A DNA stretch of 38,752 nt from an uncultured Acidimicrobiales bacterium (lineage in GTDB: Bacteria > Actinomycetota > Acidimicrobiia > Acidimicrobiales > SHLQ01), in the NCBI GenBank assembly GCA_938002955.1, contig CALLAA010000203.1, forward strand, positions 1 to 38,752, written 5' to 3'. Below are positions 1-6,801 of the stretch, piece by piece. Each line of letters starts with the position of its first letter. The stretch's first letter is position 1. The position numbers and the translations under genes are program-made. The notes below the pieces were generated by a model. The model had not been told where the DNA came from and did not search any database. It saw nothing but the letters and a program-made list of their open reading frames with translations.

Positions 1-141
1 CTTCCGCTCGCCGGTCGCGACGATCTCGTCGCTGCCCATATCGTGGTGAAGCGGGCCAACCTGTGGACCAAGCTCGGCGAGTTGCGCGAAATGGGTGCAA
101 CCGGAATCGTCGCGCTCAACACCGACGCAATCGTCAACTAG
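1..141 (+). CDS. hisG: ATP phosphoribosyltransferase, C-terminal end (partial)
   Basis: Reading frame 1 is open from the window edge to the TAG at 139-141, giving the last 46 residues of a protein. The segment has a PLAG block, then VAAHIVV, an LW.KLGELREMGA block and a hydrophobic IVAL strand. This is the pattern of the regulatory C-terminal domain of long-form HisG, which catalyses the first step of histidine synthesis (ATP plus PRPP) and binds histidine through this domain. In mycobacteria hisE-hisG lies beside riboflavin genes, which agrees with ribD being the next gene here. The catalytic part is outside the window, so the call rests on a short stretch. Another ACT-like C-terminal domain is the main alternative. 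Confidence 0.7.
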   Translation, partial: LPLAGRDDLVAAHIVVKRANLWTKLGELREMGATGIVALNTDAIVN

Positions 142-171
142 GGCAAGCGCCGCCAACGAGACAGAACTGAA

Positions 172-1227
172 CTACTCGGCGCGGTAACGGATACGAATGT
201 CGTCGCCGAGTAGCACGACGTCGACAAACCGACCTCGCTGAATATCGGCCATCGTCGGCGCGCCATCGCCCGAGAACGCATTCCGACCATCTCCCCCACC
301 GAGTAACGCGGGCGCCATGTACAGCCAGTATTCGTCGACCAGTCCGCTGCGATGAAAGGACCCAGCGACCGCAGCGCCGCCCTCGACCATGACCTGTAGC
401 TTGCCTCGCGAGCCCAGCTCGTCGAGTAGGGACTCGATGCCCTGATCCCACGACTCAAACGGTGCGGTCTTGGCTTCGGCCTCGAGATCCGCAGCCGTCG
501 TCCCAAGCACAATGCGCCACGGATCGAGGGGCGGAAGGGTGTCGTCGGTGGCTGGCGGGGTGAAGTCTCGAACGGTCAGCGATGGATCGTCGGCTTTCAC
601 GGTCCCGCTGCCGACGATGATCGCATCGGACTCGGCTCGAAGGCGATGCACATCTTTGCGGGCCTCGGCGCCGGTGATCCACTGACTCGTGCCGTCGGGC
701 GCTGCGATGAACCCGTCGAGGGTCATGGCGAGCTTGAGAATCACTCGGGGCCTACCCGTCGACCGATGAGTGATGTAGGGAGCGAGTTGCTCGGCCACGG
801 CATCGGCCTCCACCCCGGCGATCACGTCGATACCAGCGTCGCGTAACGCCGCAATTCCTCGACCTCGAACGTGGCGGTCAGGGTCTTCGATCCCAACGAC
901 TACTCGATCGACACCGGCGTCGACAATTGCGTTCGTGCACGGCCCGGTTCGGCCGGTGTGGCTACACGGCTCGAGCGTTGTGAACAACGTTGCTCCCCGG
1001 GCAGCCTCGCCAGCGGCTGCGAGCGCTTCTCGCTCAGCATGCATACCCCCGGGCCGTTGGGTGGCACCGTCGTAGACAACGCCATACCCATCGACCAAAA
1101 CTGCTCCCACCCATGGGTTCGGCGCCGAGCGGAGTCGCGCTGTCGACGCGTTGGCGATCGCCCGCCGCATCATCGAGTCGCGGTACGACGACGTATCGAT
1201 CGGGCCGGTGAGATGATCCGCTGCCAT
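172..1227 (-). CDS. ribD: Bifunctional riboflavin deaminase-reductase RibD
   Basis: 351 residues. The N-terminal cytidine-deaminase-like domain (about 15-150) has the zinc site: HAE at 63-65 and PCSHTGRTGPC at 87-97, giving His63, Cys88 and Cys97 as ligands and Glu65 as the proton shuttle. The C-terminal domain (about 155-350) is the RibD_C/DHFR-like reductase, with KLAMTLDG and IVGSGTV blocks. The protein deaminates and then reduces the GTP-derived pyrimidine in riboflavin synthesis, in the cytoplasm. Its ATG overlaps the TAA of the upstream MoaB-like gene by one base (TAATG), so the two are probably translationally coupled. It is convergent with hisG, 30 bases away. The length is normal and both active sites look intact. 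Confidence 0.95.
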   Translation of the reverse strand: MAADHLTGPIDTSSYRDSMMRRAIANASTARLRSAPNPWVGAVLVDGYGVVYDGATQRPGGMHAEREALAAAGEAARGATLFTTLEPCSHTGRTGPCTNAIVDAGVDRVVVGIEDPDRHVRGRGIAALRDAGIDVIAGVEADAVAEQLAPYITHRSTGRPRVILKLAMTLDGFIAAPDGTSQWITGAEARKDVHRLRAESDAIIVGSGTVKADDPSLTVRDFTPPATDDTLPPLDPWRIVLGTTAADLEAEAKTAPFESWDQGIESLLDELGSRGKLQVMVEGGAAVAGSFHRSGLVDEYWLYMAPALLGGGDGRNAFSGDGAPTMADIQRGRFVDVVLLGDDIRIRYRAE

Positions 1228-1751
1228 TAGCCGTGCGCCGGATCCGATGGCGTCTCGGCATGAGGGTGCTGGTCTTTGTTGTCGACCATCAACCGAACCG
1301 CGTGCGGGATGACGTCAGCGATTGCATCGAACGTCTCCACACAGCCCTTCGTGGAACCCGGAGTGTTGATCACCAGAGCGGTCCCCACCGTGCCGCAAAT
1401 GCCACGACTCAAGCGCCCTAACGGGTTGACCAGACGCATTGCTTCGGCAAGCCCGGGTGCTTCGCGTTCGATCGCTGCCCTCGTGCCCTCGGGGGTGAGG
1501 TCGCGTGGACCAAACCCCGTGCCGCCAGTCGTGATGATGACACCGTTGAATCCGGCGGCGAGCTCGATCAGCTTGTCTCGGACCGCGTCGCTGCCGTCCT
1601 CGGTGAGCGCTCGCTCGACGACCTCGTAACCGACCGACGAAAGATGGGCCTGGAGGGTGGCCCCGGAACGGTCTTCGCGGGTCCCGTACCTCACACCATC
1701 GGAAACGGTCAGGATCTTGGCCTGTGTCGGCGTATGTTCGTGCTCGCTCAT
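1227..1751 (-). CDS. MoaB/Mog-type molybdopterin-binding protein
   Basis: 174 residues from the ATG at 1751. The frame stays open to 1859, but that extension overlaps the divergent chorismate mutase gene and has no family similarity, so it is rejected. The protein has the MoCF fold signature: a TVSDG start to the first strand, the GGTG..PRDLTPE loop, a LSRG segment and a PGSTKG turn. MogA/MoaB proteins adenylylate or bind molybdopterin during molybdenum cofactor synthesis, and some actinobacterial MoaB-like proteins are of unsettled function. A molybdopterin enzyme is encoded at 21418-23478, so the genome does use the cofactor. The gene is the first of a two-gene unit with ribD. No other Mo-cofactor gene is adjacent, so MogA versus MoaB cannot be decided here. 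Confidence 0.88.
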   Translation of the reverse strand: MSEHEHTPTQAKILTVSDGVRYGTREDRSGATLQAHLSSVGYEVVERALTEDGSDAVRDKLIELAAGFNGVIITTGGTGFGPRDLTPEGTRAAIEREAPGLAEAMRLVNPLGRLSRGICGTVGTALVINTPGSTKGCVETFDAIADVIPHAVRLMVDNKDQHPHAETPSDPAHG

Positions 1752-1762
1752 CTCGGCCCAAC

Positions 1763-1780
1763 GTAGCGCGGCAGCGCTAC
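1763..1780. promoter_or_regulatory. Inverted repeat between divergent moaB-like and aroQ genes
   Basis: GTAGCGC (1763-1769) and its exact reverse complement GCGCTAC (1774-1780) flank a GGCA spacer. The repeat lies in the 30-base gap between two divergent start codons (1751 minus, 1782 plus). It could be an operator serving both genes, or a hairpin next to the aroQ start. The 7-base arms are perfect, but no family motif is recognised, so the function is inferred from position only. Confidence 0.4.
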
Positions 1781-1781
1781 G

Positions 1782-2072
1782 ATGCCAGCCGTGGATGACG
1801 ACCAAGTACTTCGTGAATGCCGAGACAGCATCGACAACATCGATGCGGCCCTGATCCACCTACTGGCCGAACGTTTCAAGATCACCAAGCGGGTTGGCGA
1901 GCACAAAGCAAAGGTCGGCTTTGCACCTGCAGACCCAGATCGCGAAGCCGTACAAATCGCCAGACTGCGGTCCCTGGCTGACAACGCCGGACTCGACCCG
2001 ACGTTCAGCGAGAAGTTCCTGCGGTTCATCGTGGACGAAGTCATTCGCCACCACAATCAACACAAGGCGTAA
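1782..2072 (+). CDS. Chorismate mutase, AroQ class
   Basis: 96 residues, the usual size of a stand-alone AroQ-type (all-helical) chorismate mutase. The family pattern is visible: R..ID.ID..L..LLAERF in helix 1, then K..VGEHKAK and a PDRE motif, and a long C-terminal helix. The enzyme converts chorismate to prephenate in phenylalanine and tyrosine synthesis, in the cytoplasm as a dimer. No signal peptide is seen. The ATG at 1782 lies just after the inverted repeat; a GTG three codons in (1791) is a possible alternative start. It is transcribed away from the moaB-like gene. The next gene (lipoprotein, same strand) is 41 bases downstream but functionally unrelated. Related helical CM_2 domains occur in other enzymes, but none is fused here. 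Confidence 0.88.
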   Translation: MPAVDDDQVLRECRDSIDNIDAALIHLLAERFKITKRVGEHKAKVGFAPADPDREAVQIARLRSLADNAGLDPTFSEKFLRFIVDEVIRHHNQHKA

Positions 2073-2089
2073 CGCCAGCTTCAGATTCG

Positions 2090-2101
2090 GGCGAATTCGC
2101 C
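2090..2101. promoter_or_regulatory. 12-base perfect palindrome upstream of the lipoprotein gene
   Basis: GGCGAATTCGCC is a perfect palindrome 12 bases before the GTG at 2114. With one bulged G it extends to TTC...GAA arms (2086-2104). It has no loop and no following T-run, so it looks more like a protein-binding site than a terminator for the chorismate mutase gene. Function is inferred from position. Confidence 0.35.
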
Positions 2102-2113
2102 GAAGAGTTATGG

Positions 2114-4309
2114 GTGCGCACACCCCACCGCTTGGCCTCGATTGTGGTGGCTTCTTCACTGCTCGCTGCAGCGTGCACCTCAAGTTCGGGGCCTGACGCG
2201 CTTGCGTTCGAGAGCGCAACGTCGACCGTACCGGCGGCCAGCGCTCAACCCCTGACCGCACGCAACGCCATCGAGGTTCCATCAGTTCCGTTGAGAGCAG
2301 CTGCACTAACGGTCGACGGCGACCGTTTCGCCCTCGAGACGCCCGCTGGGACCCACGACTTCCTGAACGGCATCAACCTTGGAGCGACGGTCCCGGGGCA
2401 TCAGCCGGGCGAACTTGCACCTACCGCCGACGACATTGGACGTTGGCTTGCCGAAATCTCCGAGTTCGGATTCGACGTGATCCGGGTCTACACCATTCAG
2501 CAGCCGCATTTCTACGACGAGCTGCTCGCCTTCAACGAGGCCAACCCAGAATCCCCGCTCTACGTCATGCACGGGGTCTGGATACCCGAGGCCGACTTCT
2601 TCGCAACCGAAGACCTCTTCGCTGACGCTGTGCGCAACGCAATGCGAGACGAGATCGGCGATGCAGTTGCCGCTGTCCATGGCGATGTCGAACTTCCGGA
2701 GCGACGAGGACATGCCTCGGGACTATTCACGAGCGATGTCAGCGACTGGCTTGCTGGATGGATCCTCGGCGTCGAGATGGACCCTCTGACGACCCACACC
2801 TCGAACCTGTCGAACGCCGGTCGATCGGCATACAGTGGCACGTTTTTCTCGTCGTCGGCGGACGCGAATCCGACCGAGGTGTGGTTCGCAGAGATGCTCG
2901 ATGTACTCGCGACCGAGATGGATAACCGACACCTGCACGTTCCGGTCGCATTCACGAACTGGCCGACGACCGACCCACTCGTCCACCCCGACGAGCCCGT
3001 CGAGAGCGAGGACCTGGTCCAGCTCGATGCGAACCAAGTCCAGCCCACGAGCTTGTGGGAAGGCGGCTATTTCGCGAGCTATCACGCCTATCCGTACTAT
3101 CCCGACTTCCAACGTTACGAAGCGGGAATCGTCGACTACGTCGCCGCAAATGGCGAGGTCGATAGCTACGCCGGTTACCTACACAAGCTTCGTTCACACC
3201 ACGAGACCATGCCGGTGCTCATCTCAGAGTTTGGTGTTCCGAGCGGCTCGGCGCATGCCCACGCCGGTCCCCAAGACCGCAATCAGGGCGATTTCAGCGA
3301 GCAGGAGCAAGGTGAGGTTAACGCCGACCTCCTGCGTGTGATCCATGACGAAGGCCTCGCCGGAGCGATGCTCTTTGAGTGGACCGACGAGTGGTTCAAG
3401 TTCACCTGGAACACCTCCGAGCTCGAACTGCCCGCTGAGCGTCGAGGCATGTGGACGAGCCCGTGGACGAACGAAGCGCATTTTGGCTTGGTAGCCGTCG
3501 AACCGGGTCTCGCTCCCCCGGTCCTGATCGATGGTGACCCAGCGGAGTGGGCTGCGAACGAGTCTCAGTACATTGCGGAGGCACCAGAGGGTGTCTATTC
3601 CGTGCAGGCCGTCAAAGACGAGGCCTACCTGTATCTGAACCTGACGTTGGAGGAGTCCTTCGGCGACGATGACACCTTGATCATCGGGGTCGATGTGTTG
3701 GCCGAAGATGGTGGCGGGCTTCCCGGAACTGACGGCGCTGCACCGAACGCCGACTACGCGATCGTCCTCGAAGGCCCAACGACCGGAACGGCACTCGTCG
3801 CCTCCTACAACAACCCGACTCGAATACTCGCTGGCACACGAGGCTGGATCGACGACTGGAGCGCGGGCGAACTCGCCCCCGGCCAATCGCTGTGGCATAC
3901 CCAACAGCTCATCACGAACCGACCCCTCGTCGTCCCAACAACCGGGCAACAGATGCCGATTGAGCTGATCGAGCCAGGCCGGCTGCTCGCTGGCACTTCG
4001 GACCCAGCGAACCCGGACTTCGATGCCCGCACTACCTTCGCCGTCAACGGAACCACGATCGAGATCCGGCTTCCGTACACGATGATCGGCCTCGCCGACC
4101 CGTCATCTCTACAGGCCTACCGTATTGGTGACGACGGGTCGGCATCGACCAGGCCGATCGAGCGCATTGGACTGGACGTGGTTATCAACAACCTCACCAT
4201 TCCAACCAACGGCTATGCGTGGGACCCGTGGCAATCGGTCACATGGCACGAGCGCCTCAAGGTGGGCGCCGAGCGCTATGCCGAGGCCATGGCGGCCACC
4301 GAGCAGTAG
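2114..4309 (+). CDS. Secreted lipoprotein with glycosidase-like barrel and CBM9/DOMON-like domain
   Basis: 731 residues from a GTG start. A short charged N-terminus and a hydrophobic segment end in LAAAC, so Cys21 is the likely lipidated residue and the protein probably sits on the outer face of the membrane. Residues about 65-460 resemble clan GH-A glycoside hydrolases: FLNGINLG near the start, a possible acid/base Glu221 in GVEMD, the aromatic YHAYPYYP at 323-330, a possible nucleophile Glu372 in ISEFG, and an FEWTDEW strand. Residues about 468-720 begin LIDGDPAEW and contain a DEAYLYLNL strand, typical of CBM9/DOMON-like sugar-binding sandwiches. The gene is convergent with the glycosyltransferase operon, with 12 bases between them, suggesting action on the same polysaccharide. 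The glycoside hydrolase family and substrate cannot be assigned by eye, and hydrolytic activity is inferred. Confidence 0.72.
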   Translation: MRTPHRLASIVVASSLLAAACTSSSGPDALAFESATSTVPAASAQPLTARNAIEVPSVPLRAAALTVDGDRFALETPAGTHDFLNGINLGATVPGHQPGELAPTADDIGRWLAEISEFGFDVIRVYTIQQPHFYDELLAFNEANPESPLYVMHGVWIPEADFFATEDLFADAVRNAMRDEIGDAVAAVHGDVELPERRGHASGLFTSDVSDWLAGWILGVEMDPLTTHTSNLSNAGRSAYSGTFFSSSADANPTEVWFAEMLDVLATEMDNRHLHVPVAFTNWPTTDPLVHPDEPVESEDLVQLDANQVQPTSLWEGGYFASYHAYPYYPDFQRYEAGIVDYVAANGEVDSYAGYLHKLRSHHETMPVLISEFGVPSGSAHAHAGPQDRNQGDFSEQEQGEVNADLLRVIHDEGLAGAMLFEWTDEWFKFTWNTSELELPAERRGMWTSPWTNEAHFGLVAVEPGLAPPVLIDGDPAEWAANESQYIAEAPEGVYSVQAVKDEAYLYLNLTLEESFGDDDTLIIGVDVLAEDGGGLPGTDGAAPNADYAIVLEGPTTGTALVASYNNPTRILAGTRGWIDDWSAGELAPGQSLWHTQQLITNRPLVVPTTGQQMPIELIEPGRLLAGTSDPANPDFDARTTFAVNGTTIEIRLPYTMIGLADPSSLQAYRIGDDGSASTRPIERIGLDVVINNLTIPTNGYAWDPWQSVTWHERLKVGAERYAEAMAATEQ

Positions 4310-4321
4310 GTCGACATCGGG

Positions 4322-5716
4322 TTAGGTCGTCGTGAGACCCTTGCGCTCCTGGACGCCCCAGTTATGGTCGCCTCGAATGAACAGCCAGACACCCCACATG
4401 CGCCACACCAACGTTGCGGGGCGCATAACGAACATCTCGTAGATAACGAAACCGACCATGCGGATTCGGGACATGAAGCCGCTGTGCGTTTGATACACCA
4501 TGTCGCTCAGCGCCAGAATGCCAGCTGTTCGAGCAACGCCAAAGGCATAGGCGGCAGCGAGGATCCCGAGCTGGGTGTGCCCGATGTTCCCGGTGGCGAC
4601 ACCGACGGCGACGAGGATTAAACCCAACGCTTCGACGAATGGAGCGATCGCTTCGACCAGCAGGAAGTACGGGATTGCGACCATGCCCGCCGAGCCGTAC
4701 TTCGGGTTGAACCACATGCGGCGGTGACGGACGAGCACATCGAGCAATCCGCGGAACCATCGGTTTCGTTGCCGAGCCAGCGTTCGCCAGGACGCGGGTG
4801 CCTCGGTCCAGGCAATCGGGTTCGGCGCAAACACGACCCGAGCGAATCGCCCATCTTCATAGGCATGTCGGCGCAGGCGTACGACGAGCTCCATGTCCTC
4901 GCCGATCGACGCCCGGTTATAGCCATCGATGTCGAGCATGGCTTGGCGATCGAACAATCCAAAGGCGCCGCTAATGACGAGCGCACCACCGAGCGGATTC
5001 CAACCGAGTCGCCCGACGAGAAATGCGCGGACGTACTCGACGACCTGAGCGCCGAGCATGAAACTCTTTGGAGCCGAGTCGAGCTGCTTTTCGTCGTCGG
5101 GCACCCGGCCGTCGACAAGACGAATGGTTCCACCCACGGCGACGGTGTCCTGTTGAGCCAAGAACGGCTCGACCAGCTGCTGCAACGCATCGGCGCTCAC
5201 GATGGTGTCGGCGTCGATCGCACACACAAGTTCTCCCGACGCAATATTTAGGCCGACGTTCAACGCGTCGGCCTTGCCACCGTTGTCCTTATCGACGACC
5301 ACGAGATTGGGCTCGAGTCTTGATCGTTGAATCGAACGGACGTGGGAGGTTTCGAGGCGCCGCTGGTAAATGGGCAGAATGTGGGTCAGCTGGAACGTTT
5401 CTTCGAGCTGCTCCATCGTGCCATCGGAGGAACCATCGTTGATCACGATTACTTCGAGGTCCGGATACCGCAGCGCCAAGGTACGGGCGACCGACGTAGA
5501 GATCCACACCTCCTCGTTGTAAGCGGGCATCAGCACGCTGATCTTGGGCACGAGCGGCGATGCGATCACGCGTCGCCACATCTGATGCTGGTTTCGGAGC
5601 CGGTTGCGGCGCATCTCGACGACGGCGAACAGGTACAGGACTACCTCGAACAGAATCGATCCAAAGACGACCACGGCAAGAGCGATCGGCAAAATCGAGA
5701 AGAAGCCCCCCATCAT
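4322..5716 (-). CDS. Processive family 2 glycosyltransferase, membrane protein
   Basis: 464 residues. An N-terminal membrane segment (about 7-33) is followed by a cytoplasmic GT-A domain: MPAYNEE at 63-69, the INDGSSDGT nucleotide-binding loop, NGGKADALN at 145-153, DAD at 168-170, GED at 272-274 and QRNRW (the Q..RW motif) at 316-320. Two or more C-terminal membrane helices follow (about 345-430). This is the layout of polymerising synthases such as PgaC, hyaluronan synthase and BcsA, which extend a polysaccharide and move it across the membrane. All catalytic motifs are intact; the sugar is not predictable. The start ATG overlaps the stop of the HEAT-repeat gene by 4 bases (5713-5716), so it is the last gene of a coupled three-gene operon. 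There is no PilZ domain. Confidence 0.9.
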   Translation of the reverse strand: MMGGFFSILPIALAVVVFGSILFEVVLYLFAVVEMRRNRLRNQHQMWRRVIASPLVPKISVLMPAYNEEVWISTSVARTLALRYPDLEVIVINDGSSDGTMEQLEETFQLTHILPIYQRRLETSHVRSIQRSRLEPNLVVVDKDNGGKADALNVGLNIASGELVCAIDADTIVSADALQQLVEPFLAQQDTVAVGGTIRLVDGRVPDDEKQLDSAPKSFMLGAQVVEYVRAFLVGRLGWNPLGGALVISGAFGLFDRQAMLDIDGYNRASIGEDMELVVRLRRHAYEDGRFARVVFAPNPIAWTEAPASWRTLARQRNRWFRGLLDVLVRHRRMWFNPKYGSAGMVAIPYFLLVEAIAPFVEALGLILVAVGVATGNIGHTQLGILAAAYAFGVARTAGILALSDMVYQTHSGFMSRIRMVGFVIYEMFVMRPATLVWRMWGVWLFIRGDHNWGVQERKGLTTT

Positions 5717-6801
5717 GCTGCACCGACCCAGTCGGTTAACGAGTCGAGTTCGATGGCTGCCGGTCGAAGCTCAGCGGCGTCGACCCGACCGTCCATAACC
5801 AACCCGTCGAGCACTTGCTGGGCCATATCGCGGGCGAAGGCATCATCGCCTTCGAGCGTGTTTCGCAGAACGAGCAGACCAATTGCGCCCAGTTGGGCGA
5901 GGCAGATTCCGGCAGCACGCCGGACCTCATAGGAACGGTCGCGAAGTGCTGCACCGATTCGACCAGCGAGCCATTCGGCTTGCACTCGAGCAACGGCCTC
6001 GACTGCTGCGACCCGAACGAGTGGTTCCTCATCGCTCAACAACGCCACGAAGAACGCGAACTCATATTCGGCGACACCGAACGGCGTTGCCTGTGCGACG
6101 AGTTGGCGTACCTGAGGGTCCTCGGATTCTGCGTGGACCTTGACCGCTTCGAGGAGCCGAGGGTCGCCCAGGTTCGAGGCAACCTCGAGACCGCGGACAA
6201 TCAGTTCGGGAGCCAAGTTCGGAAGGGCCTCTCGCACAGGCTCGACCAAGCGTCCATCACCGCGCAGGAGCGCCTGCTGTGCGACGAAGCGCACCGACAT
6301 GCTGCGATCCTCGAGCGCTTCGAAAAGTTCCGGCGCGAAGCGCGTGATCTGATCGACACCAAACGACTCGATCGTGGCGGCCCGAACCGATGAGCTCGAG
6401 TCGCAGAGCAGCTTCTCCATGAGTTCCTCGCCATTTGGCACGATGTGCGCAAGGCGGCTGGCAATCACTCGCCGAGGCCAGAACCGGCTTCGAGCGAGGC
6501 GCTTTACCTTGCGGCGGGCGGCGGTATTCCCGATGACATCGAGGAGGCGACGCGACAGTTGGTCGTCGAAGTGCAACGGGATATGCATGGCGATCGAAAA
6601 CAGGACGCGATTCGAAATCGCCTGCAGCTCGTTGAGCAGCGGACCAAGGCTCGCGTGGTCTGCGTAGAGCGCCTTCGAGAGAATCTTCATGGCTCGGCTC
6701 TCGTGGCGCTTACGGCGATTCTCGAGGACATCGATGAGCGTTCCCACGCACACATACAGCACCAGCGAGGACGCGATGATCAGCAGTGACCATCTGATCA
6801 T
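5713..6801 (-). CDS. Membrane-anchored HEAT-repeat protein
   Basis: 362 residues. Residues 3-25 form one hydrophobic membrane segment, followed by a basic stretch (ENRRKRHESR) that predicts a cytoplasmic body. From about residue 40 to the end the sequence is helical pairs of HEAT type, for example SSSVRAATIESFG, RSMSVRFVAQQAL, DPQVRQLVAQAT, EPLVRVAAVEAVA and RSYEVRRAAGICLA, each about 30-40 residues apart. HEAT solenoids are protein-binding scaffolds and no enzyme motif is seen. The gene overlaps both neighbours by 4 bases (6798-6801 with the signalling protein, 5713-5716 with the glycosyltransferase). The likely role, inferred from this position, is to connect the signalling protein to the membrane synthase. 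Confidence 0.82.
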   Translation of the reverse strand: MIRWSLLIIASSLVLYVCVGTLIDVLENRRKRHESRAMKILSKALYADHASLGPLLNELQAISNRVLFSIAMHIPLHFDDQLSRRLLDVIGNTAARRKVKRLARSRFWPRRVIASRLAHIVPNGEELMEKLLCDSSSSVRAATIESFGVDQITRFAPELFEALEDRSMSVRFVAQQALLRGDGRLVEPVREALPNLAPELIVRGLEVASNLGDPRLLEAVKVHAESEDPQVRQLVAQATPFGVAEYEFAFFVALLSDEEPLVRVAAVEAVARVQAEWLAGRIGAALRDRSYEVRRAAGICLAQLGAIGLLVLRNTLEGDDAFARDMAQQVLDGLVMDGRVDAAELRPAAIELDSLTDWVGAA

